The notes beneath the pieces were generated by a model. That model ran no database searches and was not told where the DNA came from. It saw only the letters and a list, made by a program, of their open reading frames with translations. The position numbers were made by a program, and so were the translations under genes. A stretch of DNA of 64,000 nucleotides, taken from assembly GCA_965117035.1 (NCBI GenBank), contig OZ220748.1:2418001-2482000 (forward strand), in the 5' to 3' direction. The stretch comes from CAZENU01 sp965117035. Lineage in GTDB: Bacteria; Chloroflexota; Dehalococcoidia; Lucifugimonadales; CAZENU01. Positions within the stretch are counted from its first letter, which is position 1. Each line of letters begins with the position of its first letter. Positions 1 through 9,200 of this stretch are shown here, in pieces.

Positions 1-1436
1 GCGCGCGCTCCGTCGTGCTCGGGAAGCTCCTCGTGGTAGTCGCGCGACCACACGCCGACCTTGTTGATCCAGCCGCCCAGGTTGGTGGAGCTGGCGACGT
101 CCGGGCTGACCGTGACGACGCGCTCGGACACGGCCGGGATGTTCCGGGCGATGTCTGTCAGCACGAGGCCGAATATCTGCTGCGACGACATCGCGCCGCG
201 GTAGCCGCGGCCGAAGCCGTCGGGAATCTTGAGGTTGAGTGCGCTCCGGGGCTCCTCGACGCCGACGTGAAGGCGCTCGGCGGCCTCGCTCGCGGCGCGC
301 CCCGGCGCGCTCCGCGGGTCCAGGGGCGCGGTCACGTCGTTCCGGTCGACCCCCACCTGGACGCGAAGCGTCTCCATCTGCGCCTTGTTCATCGTGACGG
401 CGTGGTTCCTCGGGTCGCCGATGAACGGCAGCTTCCAGCCCTTCAGCGTGTAGGCGAACAGTATGTTGGGCCCGGCCGCCAGGTCGACCCGGCCGAAGGC
501 GTCGCGCAGCTCGGCGAAGTCGTGCCCGCCCAGGTTCGTGAGCAGCTCGTCGAGCTGCTCGTCGTCCCACCGCGACAGCAGCCGGCGCAGGTCGTCCGGG
601 TAGCGGCTGGCCCGCGGCATCCACTCGCGGACGGTCTGCGCGTCGACCCTGAGCAGCCGCTGGTACATGTCGTTCGACATGTCGTCGATCGCGGCGCGCA
701 GCAGCTCGCCGTTCGGCTCGTGGAAGGCGGCCTGCAGCTTCTTGCCGTACTTGGCGTCGATCACCGTCCAGCCGTTCGCCGCGAACATCTCCCGCCACAC
801 CCGGACGCGGATGCCGGGGATGATGCGGTCGAGGCTCTGGCGATTTAGGTCCACCACCCACAGGACGTTCTCCGCGAAGGTGAGGGCGTGGTCCGCGATC
901 GCCTCCCAGACGACGCCCTCGTCGAGCTCCGCGTCGCCGAGCAGGCTGATGTAGCGCCGCTCGACCCTGTGGTCCGGGTCGAACCTGGCCCGGGCGTACG
1001 CCTCCGTCAGCGACGCGAAGTTCGGGGCCACCGCCCCCAGGCCAACCGGCCCCGCCGAGAAGTCCACGTTGTCAGGGTCCTTCGTCCGGCTCGGGTACGC
1101 CTGCAGGCCGTGCAGCCAGCGCAGCGAGTCCAGGTACTCGGGATCGAGGTTGCCCAGCAGGTACTGGATCGCGTGGTAGACGGGCGACGCGTGCGGCTTG
1201 ATGGAGATGCGGTCGCCGGCGCGCATGTACTCGAAGAAGATGTACGTCAGCGCCGTCACGACCGAGGAGCTGGACGCCTGGTGCCCGCCGATCTTAAGGT
1301 CGCCGGAGCTCGGCCGGGTGTTGTTGGCGTGGTCGACCATGTACATCGCCAGCCACAAGACCCGGTCTTGGATCTCCTGGAGGACTGTGTCCCGGTCGAC
1401 CGCGCTCGCGACGGCCGTCTCCGCCCTGGTGGCCAT
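1..1436 (-). CDS. Pyruvate dehydrogenase E1, homodimeric (AceE-like) type; 3' end outside window
   Basis: The minus-strand frame is open from the ATG at 1436 to the window edge, so only about the first 478 residues are present. The start MATRAETAVASAVDRD follows a GGGGAGAG ribosome binding site. The thiamine-diphosphate region reads GDAELDEGVVWEAIADHA, followed about 20 residues later by VVDLNRQSLD. This is the pattern of AceE and related transketolase-like alpha-keto acid dehydrogenases, and not of the alpha/beta two-subunit E1. Upstream, residues around 50 (GGHQASSSSVVTALTYIFF) match the AceE substrate-channel region. Expected role: decarboxylation of pyruvate (or a related 2-oxoacid) and acetyl transfer to lipoyl E2. 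The variant GDAELDEG in place of GDGEMDE suggests the actinobacterial/Chloroflexota branch, whose substrate is less certain. The E2/E3 genes are not in view. A TATACT -10-like box lies at 1492-1497 on the same strand. Confidence 0.85.
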   Translation of the reverse strand, partial: MATRAETAVASAVDRDTVLQEIQDRVLWLAMYMVDHANNTRPSSGDLKIGGHQASSSSVVTALTYIFFEYMRAGDRISIKPHASPVYHAIQYLLGNLDPEYLDSLRWLHGLQAYPSRTKDPDNVDFSAGPVGLGAVAPNFASLTEAYARARFDPDHRVERRYISLLGDAELDEGVVWEAIADHALTFAENVLWVVDLNRQSLDRIIPGIRVRVWREMFAANGWTVIDAKYGKKLQAAFHEPNGELLRAAIDDMSNDMYQRLLRVDAQTVREWMPRASRYPDDLRRLLSRWDDEQLDELLTNLGGHDFAELRDAFGRVDLAAGPNILFAYTLKGWKLPFIGDPRNHAVTMNKAQMETLRVQVGVDRNDVTAPLDPRSAPGRAASEAAERLHVGVEEPRSALNLKIPDGFGRGYRGAMSSQQIFGLVLTDIARNIPAVSERVVTVSPDVASSTNLGGWINKVGVWSRDYHEELPEHDGAR

Positions 1437-1551
1437 ATGGCTCTCCCCGATGGCGCCCGGGCCCGGATTCCGGCCCGCGCATGGTGAAACGAGTATAGCA
1501 CCACCGCGTCAACCGTCCGCCCCGATGGGCGTAACTGTTCAGAGCAGGTCA

Positions 1552-1575
1552 GGCGGAACGTCTGAACTGTGATTC
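1552..1575 (+). repeat. Dispersed repeat F, copy 1
   Basis: A 24-base stretch containing GGAACGTCTGAACTGTGATT recurs exactly, in inverted orientation, at 26250-26273. Flanking bases (CAGG.CAGGCGG before it, GGATTC/GGATCC after it) are also partly conserved. The copy sits in the 232-base spacer (1437-1668) between the E1 and PhyH genes, where I see no gene. A fragment of the same motif (GTCTGAACAGT) occurs near 18843. Confidence 0.8.
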
Positions 1576-1668
1576 GCGGGATCCTGATGATGGGGATGAT
1601 GGGGTGCTGAGCCTCTCCCGCACTTCATGGCGGCCCCGCCGAGGACTCGCCGGGTGAACACCCTGTGG

Positions 1669-2505
1669 CTACGCAATCCAGTGGCGAAACAGCGGCTTGG
1701 CGCGGTCGGGCAGCGCCTCGTACGTCTCGAGCGGCACGTTGGGGTTGACGTGGTCCTTGCCGTTCGTCTCGACGACGATGCCCTCCCGGTCCGGATGGCC
1801 CTCGCGCTGCACGTTCAGGTTCAGCCACCACGGCGCGTAGCGGACGCTTATCGCGACCCGCGCAGTGTCGCTGGGGTTCTCGGCCACCGAGTGCCACAGC
1901 CGGCTGTCGTAGAAGACGGTGTCCCCAGGGCCGCCCTCGACGGTCATCTCAGTCGGGTACGGCGCGTCCCGGTCGACGCCGTTGTCGCCGGAAGGGTTGT
2001 TCGGAGACCGGTGGCTGCCCGGCACGATCAGCGTGCCGCCCTTCTCCTTCGAGAACTCCGTCAGCATGAAGATGGACGACAGGTGCATGACCGCGTCCGG
2101 GTACGGCGCGGGCACGTGCGACGCCACCGTCTGGTTGAAAGGCCAGTCGGAGTGCCAGTAGCCCCTCTCGACTCCCGGGTTGTTGACCAGGGCGGTGACC
2201 GTCGAGATGCGGACGTGGTTGCCGAGCATCTTCTCCGCGGCGCCGAGGATCGACTCGGCGGCGAGGTACTTCCCGATGTCCGGGAGGATGGCGACGAGCC
2301 CCGTCGCGAAACCTATTCCCGTTCCGCTGATGCGGTGTCCCTTGGCCCTGAGGTTCTCGACGAAGGCCTCGCGCTCGGCGCTGGCCTTCGCCTCCTCCTC
2401 GAGCACCAGCTCGCGCACCCCGGCCACCTCGCCCTCCGGTATCACGCCGGGGAGCACGCACCAGCCGTCCATCGTCACGCGCCGCACGATCTCGTCAGTG
2501 TTCAA
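1669..2505 (-). CDS. Phytanoyl-CoA dioxygenase (PhyH) family protein
   Basis: A 278-residue Fe(II)/2-oxoglutarate-dependent oxygenase of the PhyH family. The iron-binding triad is visible: H118 and D120 in GYWHSDWPF, and H205 in SRLWHSVAEN. R216 in ARVAIS is placed to bind 2-oxoglutarate. The start is TTG at 2505, preceded by a perfect AGGAGG six bases away. The frame stays open further upstream but that part is not protein-like. Family members hydroxylate small organic substrates; the substrate here cannot be read from sequence. It lies downstream of the FG-GAP gene on the same strand, 163 bases away, in a neighbourhood of catabolic oxidoreductases. Confidence 0.9.
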   Translation of the reverse strand: MNTDEIVRRVTMDGWCVLPGVIPEGEVAGVRELVLEEEAKASAEREAFVENLRAKGHRISGTGIGFATGLVAILPDIGKYLAAESILGAAEKMLGNHVRISTVTALVNNPGVERGYWHSDWPFNQTVASHVPAPYPDAVMHLSSIFMLTEFSKEKGGTLIVPGSHRSPNNPSGDNGVDRDAPYPTEMTVEGGPGDTVFYDSRLWHSVAENPSDTARVAISVRYAPWWLNLNVQREGHPDREGIVVETNGKDHVNPNVPLETYEALPDRAKPLFRHWIA

Positions 2506-2668
2506 GTCGTTCCTCCTGGTGTAACCGTCTGCGTTCGAGGGGACCGCGCGCGCCCCCTTCGCCGCTGCACGCCCAAGGCGGCGCGCCCACCCAGGGTCAG
2601 CGGGTTGCGCGTCCCATCGACTATGAGCAGATTCCTGCTGTCGTGTTTTCCCTCGTCCCGCGGCCCGG

Positions 2669-3781
2669 TCAGCCTGCCGGGCCCTCGTTGCGCCACCAGC
2701 GGACGTCGTTGGCGCCACGCTCGGACGTGGCGACGACGTCCAGCCGACCGTCGCCGTCCACGTCCACGACGATGGCCTGGGTCGCGTTCGACCAGCCGTC
2801 CTTGAGCGCCTGCTTTCGCCACGGGCCGCGCGGGTCGCCGTCGTGCTTGAAGATCGCCACGCCGCCGTCATCGCCCCATCGCGTCCCGACGACCTCCATC
2901 TGGCCGTCGCCGTCGATGTCCGCCGCGATCGCCTCGAAGGCCAGCGGGAACGGCTCCCAGATGACGTGCTTTCGCCACGGGCCCGCCGCCGGGTCGCCGT
3001 CGTTCTCGTACCAGGCGATCTGCCCGGCCTCCGGGCCGTGGTTGTCGGAGCCGCGCAGCGCGGCCACCACGTCCAGGTCGCCGTCGCCGTCCAGGTCGAC
3101 GGGGGTCGCGTGGTGCGGCCCGATCGGGGTGTCGATCACGTGCCGCTCCCAGGGGTCGACGCGCGGGTCTCCCGGGTTGCGGTACCAGAGGAGCTCCTTG
3201 CCCGCGGCCACGCTGCCCAGCAGGTCGAGACGGCCGTCGCCGTCGAAGTCGACCGCGTGGATCGCCCTGGTCTCCGGCAGGTTGTCCTCGATCAGGTGGC
3301 GCACCCACACGCCGTCACGGTTCTCGAACCAGGCGAAGTGGTTGCCAATGCGCCAGCACGACGCCGCCACGTCCAGGTCGCCGTCGCCGTCCAGGTCCGC
3401 CACCGTCAGGTCGTAGGCGCCCGGAAGCCCGCCCTCCGTGATGTACCGGTGACTCCACGCCGATGGGTCCCGCGGGTCGCCGTCGCACTCGAAGTAGACG
3501 ATGCAGCCGTTGATGTTGTCGACGCACACGATCTCCAGCCTGCCGTCGCCGTCGATATCGACGATGGAGTGGCGCTCGATCCACTCCCCGACGCGCTCGC
3601 GCACGACGCGGCGCGTGAAGTTGCCCGCACCGTCGTTCTCGTACCAGAACATGCCCACGTTGGTGTCGCTCACGACCAGGTCGGGGCTGCCGCTCCCCGT
3701 CAGGTCCGCGGCCGACACCGCGTAGGCGTACGAGAATCCGTCCGCGACCAAGTGCTCGGTGACGCGTATGAAGTCGGCCAT
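2669..3781 (-). CDS. FG-GAP/VCBS repeat beta-propeller protein
   Basis: 370 residues made almost wholly of seven repeats, each with a calcium-binding loop of the form D-x-DGDG-x-x-D/E (for example DIDGDGRLE, DLDGDGDLD, DFDGDGRLD). The first is degenerate (DLTGSGSPD). This predicts one seven-bladed integrin-alpha-like propeller. The chosen start MADFIRVTEHL at 3781 leaves no signal peptide; the 32 codons before it are not hydrophobic either. Repeats contain W-Y-E/R-N and GPWR/DPWxRH blocks typical of this family. Propellers of this type are usually extracellular and bind ligands or partners, so the missing export signal is odd. It is divergent from the Gfo/Idh gene at 3877 across a 95-base spacer. 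Confidence 0.85.
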   Translation of the reverse strand: MADFIRVTEHLVADGFSYAYAVSAADLTGSGSPDLVVSDTNVGMFWYENDGAGNFTRRVVRERVGEWIERHSIVDIDGDGRLEIVCVDNINGCIVYFECDGDPRDPSAWSHRYITEGGLPGAYDLTVADLDGDGDLDVAASCWRIGNHFAWFENRDGVWVRHLIEDNLPETRAIHAVDFDGDGRLDLLGSVAAGKELLWYRNPGDPRVDPWERHVIDTPIGPHHATPVDLDGDGDLDVVAALRGSDNHGPEAGQIAWYENDGDPAAGPWRKHVIWEPFPLAFEAIAADIDGDGQMEVVGTRWGDDGGVAIFKHDGDPRGPWRKQALKDGWSNATQAIVVDVDGDGRLDVVATSERGANDVRWWRNEGPAG

Positions 3782-3788
3782 CTTAGGT

Positions 3789-3817
3789 TTGACCTCCGTG
3801 GTGTGCGGCGCTACGCT
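3789..3817 (+). promoter_or_regulatory. Putative sigma-70 promoter for the Gfo/Idh gene
   Basis: TTGACC (3789-3794), a 17-base spacer, then TACGCT (3812-3817), in the divergent gap between the FG-GAP gene and the TTG start at 3877. Transcription would start near 3824. This is inferred from consensus similarity only. Confidence 0.35.
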
Positions 3818-3876
3818 ACGGCAAACCGGGCCGCCGGTCAACCGGGCGGCGGCCCAATACGGGAAGCGAGGCATCA

Positions 3877-4983
3877 TTGACCAGGATCAGACTTGGCGCG
3901 GTAGGGGCGAACGTCTCGGGCTGGGTCAATCCCCACCTGCAGGCCATCGCGGCGCTGCCGCAGTACCGGATCACGGCAACCTGTACGACCAGGATGGAGT
4001 CGGCGCGAGAGGCGGCCGAGGCGTTCGGCGCGGACCACGCCTTCGACGACTACCGCGAGATGGTCCGCAGCGACGACGTCGACGCGGTGCTCGTCTGCCT
4101 GCAGGCGCCGCGGCACATCGGCCCGACGACCGCCGCCCTCGAGGCCGGCAAGCACGTCTACACCGAGTGGCCCTTCGGCAAGGACCTCGCCGAGTCGCGG
4201 CAGATGGCCGACCTGGCACGCGACAGGGGCGTCCGCACCATGGTCGGCATCCAGGCGCGCTCGTCTCCCATTTACGCCCGCCTCGAGGAGCTGGTCGACG
4301 AAGGATACGTCGGCGACCAGCTCGCCGCCAGGGTGAGCTGGATGGCGAACGAGAAGACTTCCCCCGCGTTCAACATCGAGTCGGACAAGGCCTGGAGGGC
4401 CAGGCGCGAGGGCGGCGCCAACGCGCTCACCATCGCCTTCGGGCACGTCATCGACCCGTTCTGCGCCGCCGTCGGCGAGTTCACCGAGCTCTCCGCCATA
4501 GCGGCCGCACAGGTCGGGACCTGGAACCTGACCGACACCGGAGAGACGGTCGAGGCCACCGCGCCCGACAACATCCTCGTCACCGGCCGCGTCGAGAGCG
4601 GCGCGGTCGTCACCGCACAGGTCGCCTGGCTGCCGGGGTACAACTACAGCAGCGACTACCGGGCGGAGATCTACGGCACGAAGGGCAGCCTGCTCGTCAC
4701 CTCCTCACAGAAGAGCCTGATCGGCGCCATGGAGATATTCGGCTCCAGGGACGGCGCGGCGCTGGAGAAGATCGACATCCCCGAGCGCCTCGACCGCGTC
4801 GGCGACCTGGTCGAGGACAAGGGCGGTGTCGTCTTCTACCTGGCGCAGGCGTGGGCCCGGTTCGCCGAGGCCATCGAGACCGGCCAGCGCATGGAGCCCG
4901 ACTTCGACTCCGGCGTCACCCGCCGCCGCCTCATCGACGCGATCTACGCCGCGTCCGACACCGGGCAGGTGCAGAAGTTATAG
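3877..4983 (+). CDS. Gfo/Idh/MocA family NAD(P)-dependent oxidoreductase
   Basis: 368 residues with a TTG start (GAAGCGAGG upstream). The N-terminal Rossmann fold begins RIRLGAVGANVSGW, a variant of the GxGxxG loop. The second motif in this family, E-K-P, appears here as TEWPFGKD (residues about 91-98), so the catalytic-region lysine of EKP is shifted or absent. The C-terminal alpha/beta domain includes YGTKGSLLVTSS. Family members oxidise or reduce sugars, inositols or related polyols. The substrate is unknown. One of three Gfo/Idh genes in the window (others at 16595 and 44462), which are clearly divergent paralogues. Confidence 0.85.
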   Translation: MTRIRLGAVGANVSGWVNPHLQAIAALPQYRITATCTTRMESAREAAEAFGADHAFDDYREMVRSDDVDAVLVCLQAPRHIGPTTAALEAGKHVYTEWPFGKDLAESRQMADLARDRGVRTMVGIQARSSPIYARLEELVDEGYVGDQLAARVSWMANEKTSPAFNIESDKAWRARREGGANALTIAFGHVIDPFCAAVGEFTELSAIAAAQVGTWNLTDTGETVEATAPDNILVTGRVESGAVVTAQVAWLPGYNYSSDYRAEIYGTKGSLLVTSSQKSLIGAMEIFGSRDGAALEKIDIPERLDRVGDLVEDKGGVVFYLAQAWARFAEAIETGQRMEPDFDSGVTRRRLIDAIYAASDTGQVQKL

Positions 4984-5061
4984 GGGCAACGCTCGGCCTC
5001 CCGCGGCCAACCATCCCGCCCAACCCCGGCGTCTGGCCCCAATATCGCTTCTTCCCCCGGC

Positions 5062-5117
5062 GGGAGGGCTGCAAACGTCCCTTCTCCCCTGGCGGGAGAA
5101 GGTGAGGATGAGGGGGA
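5062..5117 (+). repeat. Dispersed repeat D (CCCCTGGCGGGAG type)
   Basis: Two near copies of a short palindromic unit, CCCCCGGCGGGAG and CCCCTGGCGGGAG, followed by AAGGTGAGGATGAGGGGG. The same unit recurs at 26999-27125 and, in related form, at 46797-46840 and 61603-61640. It fills most of the 217-base gap between the Gfo/Idh and CapA-like genes. Confidence 0.7.
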
Positions 5118-5200
5118 AGCCGTCCCACCCGTTCGCCACCCGCGGGCGCAGGTATACGCTACGACGCCGGGCGAATCGCGGCACGGTACAGGAGAACGCC

Positions 5201-6217
5201 ATGAAACAGACGCTCGTCCTCACGGGCGACATCCACCTCGGGCACGTCGTCGACCCGGCAGAGCCGTTCGCCCTCGTCGAGGACGTTCTTCACGAGGCCG
5301 ACGTCGTCTTCGGCAACCTCGAGGGCTGCCTCTACGACTCGTCCGTCACCGTCGACTACAAGCCCGGCTGGCATCACGTCGGGCCTGTGCCGGCGCCGGC
5401 GCTTCAACACGGCGGATTCCACGCCCTCGGATGCGCCAACAACGTCAACTTCGGCGCCGAGGCCATCATGGCGACCCTTGCGCTGCTCGACGACATGGGC
5501 ATCGCCCATACCGGCGCCGGCGCCGACAGGGCCGCCGCACGCGCGCCCGCCATCGTCGAGCGCGACGGCGTCCGGTTCGGCTTCCTGCAGTACACGTCCG
5601 TCTTCTGGCCCCTCGGACACGAGGCCTCCGACGACAGCCCCGGCGTCGCCGCCATACTCGCCCACACCGCCTACCGGCCCAACCCGCGCATCGCCGAGAT
5701 GCCCGGAGGTCCGCCCATCGTCGTCACGTGGCCCGACCCCGACTACCTGGACGCCTTCACGCGCGACGTCGAGGCCCTGCGGGAGCGCGTCGACTTCCTC
5801 GTCGCCTCGTTCCACTGGGGCATATCCGGCAGCGTCGAGACCGCCGACTACCAGGTCGCCATCGCCCACGCGGCCATCGACGCCGGCGCCGACGTCGTCA
5901 TGGGCCACGGCCCACACGAAATCCAGGCCGTCGAGATATACGAAGGCAGGCCTATACTCTACTCGCTGGGCAACTTCTTCTTCGGCGAGGAGCCCCTCTA
6001 CGACTTCGTGGGCATGGCCGCCTTCGTCGAAATCGAGGACGGCAACGCCGTCGAGGTCCGCTGCGCCCCGGTCCGCCCCAACGCGCGCAGCCAGACGACG
6101 ATACGTTCATTCGCCGGCGAGCCCGACGCGGCAAAGTCGCTGGAGACGCTGTCGCGCCGCTTCGGCACGGACATCGAGCTCCGCGACGGCGGCGCAGTCG
6201 TCTGGCGCCGGGGCTAG
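5201..6217 (+). CDS. CapA-family metallophosphatase (poly-gamma-glutamate synthesis-like)
   Basis: 338 residues. The start at 5201 follows AGGAGA five bases away; the much longer open frame upstream is not protein-like. Calcineurin-like metal-binding motifs appear in order: TGDIHLGH (residues 8-15), FGNLEG, CANNVNFG, FHWG, GHGPHEIQ and SLGNFFF. This is the PGA_cap/CapA arrangement. There is no signal peptide or membrane anchor, unlike CapA of capsule operons, and no capB/capC nearby. A soluble phosphatase or phosphodiesterase role is therefore as likely as a polyglutamate one. Its TAG stop overlaps the stop of the ABC exporter on the other strand inside a shared CTAG. Confidence 0.85.
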   Translation: MKQTLVLTGDIHLGHVVDPAEPFALVEDVLHEADVVFGNLEGCLYDSSVTVDYKPGWHHVGPVPAPALQHGGFHALGCANNVNFGAEAIMATLALLDDMGIAHTGAGADRAAARAPAIVERDGVRFGFLQYTSVFWPLGHEASDDSPGVAAILAHTAYRPNPRIAEMPGGPPIVVTWPDPDYLDAFTRDVEALRERVDFLVASFHWGISGSVETADYQVAIAHAAIDAGADVVMGHGPHEIQAVEIYEGRPILYSLGNFFFGEEPLYDFVGMAAFVEIEDGNAVEVRCAPVRPNARSQTTIRSFAGEPDAAKSLETLSRRFGTDIELRDGGAVVWRRG

Positions 6218-9200
6218 CCCTGCGCCGACTCGCCCGACGCGCTGACGATCTGCGTCCGCACGAGCTGAGCGTACAGCCCGCCGTTGGACAGAAGCTCGTC
6301 GTGGCTGCCCTGCTCCGCGACACGCCCACGGTCCAGCACCACGATCGTGTCCGCGTCACGCACCGTCGACAGCCGGTGCGCGATCACCAGCGTCGTACGG
6401 CCCTCCATCAGCCGCTCCAGCGCCTCACGGATCTGCTGCTCGTTCACCGCGTCCAGGTGCGAAGTCGCCTCGTCCAGGATCAGCACCGGCGCGTCCTTGA
6501 TCAGCGCCCGCGCTATCGAGATGCGCTGCCGCTGCCCGCCCGATAGCTGCATCCCCCGCTCGCCCACCAGCGTCTCGTAGCCGTCCGGCATCGCGTCGAT
6601 GAACTCCGTCGCGTTCGCCAGCTCCGCCGCACGCTCGATCTCCGCGTCGGGGGCGTCCTGCCCCGCGATCCGCAGGTTCTCGCGTATCGTCGCGTTGAAC
6701 AGGTAGGTGTCCTGCGCCACCAGCGCGATATTCCGACGTAGCTCGTCCAGCCTGTAGTCGCGCAGGTCGTGCCCCTGCAGCGTCACGCGGCCGGAGAGCG
6801 GGTCCCACCAGCGCAGCAGCATGTGCGCGCACGTCGTCTTGCCCGCGCCCGACCTGCCCACCAGCGCCACCGTCTGGCCCGAGTCGATGCTCAGCGACAC
6901 GTCCTGCAGCGCCGGCGGCAGGTCCGCTCCGTAGGCGAACCCGACCGACTCGAAGGCTATCGCGCCGGCCGTCCGCGCAGGGGCGTCCGGCAGTCCGGGG
7001 CCATCCTTGACCACGACCGGCTCGTCGTGCACCTCGAACACCCGCCGCGCTGCCGCGTGCGTCTCCATCATGTGCTTCAGCGTCGTCGCCAGCTCCGTCA
7101 CCGGCCCGAACGACGTCAGCGCCAGCAGCGTCGCCAGCGGCAGGTCCGCCCGGTCCATGCTGCCCTCTACGACCAGCCACGCGCCCGTGGCCAGCACCGC
7201 CAGGCCTCCGACCGCAGTCAGTGCCTCGATGAACACCGCGTGTGAGGCCTGTGCGTCCAGGAAGCGGACGCGGCGGGCGGAGAAGTCGCGGCCGAGCCGG
7301 TCCGTCTCCTCGACACGGTCGCCTCCCGCCCCGAACGCCGCGATCTCCCGCATGCCCTGGATGCCGTCCACCACGAACGCCGTCAGGTCGCCCAGACGCG
7401 TACGCATCTCGTGGCCCAGCCGCTCCGCCGTGCGCTGCGCGTAGAACGGGCTGACCGCCGCCAGCACCAGGAACGGCGCCAGCACGATGGCCAGCGGCCA
7501 CGACACGAACGCCAGCACACCCAGCACCACGGCAGGCACGAGGAACGCGACCACAGCGGGGGTAATCACGTGCGCGAAGAAATACTCGATCGTCTCGATG
7601 TCGCCGCCCACGATGCTGACGAGATCGCCCGACCTCCGCCGCACCAGGTACGCGGGCGCCAGCGGCTCCAGCGCCTCGTACATGTCGATACGCATCTCCG
7701 CCAGCAGCCTGAACGCAAGGTCGTGAGACGCCCATGACTCGCCCCAGCGCGTCAGCGCCGACAGCGGCGCGAGCACCGCCAGCGCCAGCAGGTACGGCAC
7801 GTAGTCGCCGCCCAGGAACACCTCGGCCACCAGCAGCGCGCTCGTCGCCCCCAGCGCTATCGTCGACGCGTGGTACAGCAGCCCGAGCGTCAGGCTCAGC
7901 GCCAGCTCCGCGCGCCACCGCCGCACCAGGTCGAACAGCCGCCGCCATATCTCCACCGAGCTTACGTGCCTGGCGGGAGTGTCCGCGGCAGAGATATCCG
8001 CCGCCGGAGGCGCCCGGAGCAGAGCGCCTCGCGCCGGCGCCTCGGCCCGCGAGGCGGGCAGCGTCTCCGCAAGCAGGTCGGCCTCGGGCGTCGACTGCTG
8101 GCTCGCCATCAGCTTCGAGTATTCCCCGCCGGCCCCTGCCAACTCGGCGTGGCTGCCCGTCTCCACCAGCCGGCCCCGCTCCAGCACCAGGATGCGGTCC
8201 GCCGACACGACGCTCGACAGCCGGTGGGCGATGATCAGCGTCGTCCTGCCGACCATCAGCCGCTCCAGCGCCTCCTGGATCGCCGCCTCGTTCTCCGAGT
8301 CGACGCTCGACAGCGCCTCGTCCAGCAGCAGGATCGGGGCCGACTTCAGCAGCGCTCGCGCTATCGCCAGCCGCTGCCGCTCTCCGCCCGACAGCCGGAC
8401 GCCGCGCTCGCCGATCCACGTGTCGTACCCGTCCGGCAGCTCCGAGATGTACTCGTGCGCGTTCGCCGCACGCGCCGCCTCCTCCATCTCCGCCGGAGTG
8501 GCGTCCGGCTTGCCCAGCCGCAGGTTGTCGGCGACCGTCCCCTGGAAGACGTAGGTGTCCTGCGTCACCACCGAGAACTGCCGGCGCAGCGTCTCCAGCG
8601 GGAGCTCCCGCACGTCGTGTCCGCCCAGCGTCACGCGCCCGGACTGCGGGTCGTGGAAGCGCAGCAGCAGCCACACGAGCGTCGACTTGCCCGCCCCGCT
8701 CGGGCCGACGACGCCCAGCACCTCGCCCGCGTTCAGCGTGAAACTGACGTTCGCGAGCGCCGGCCTGCGCCCGCCCTCGTACGCGAACTCGACGATCTCG
8801 AACCGGACCTCCGGCGCGAGATCGCCGTCCGACACGTCGGCCGGCCTCTCCGGCTCGCGCACCTCCACCGGGGTGTCCAGCATCGCGAAGACGCCCTCCG
8901 CGGCCGCCATCGACACCATGCCCTGGTGGTAGAGCTGGACCAGCTCCCGCAGCGGCCTGAACACCTCGCCGCCAAGCATCAGGATGATGAGCAGCGTCTG
9001 CAGCTCCATCAGCCCGTCGTTGACGCGCATGCCGCCCCACACCAGCGCGACCGACGCGCCCGCCGAGATGCCCAGCACCGTCGCCGCCCCGGACAGGCCG
9101 TCCGCCGCGAGCACCTTCATCGTCGTGCGGAACAGCGCCCGCGCCCGGACGGCCAGCAGCTCGCCCCGCCGCTTCGCCTGACCGAACGCCTTCAGCGTCG

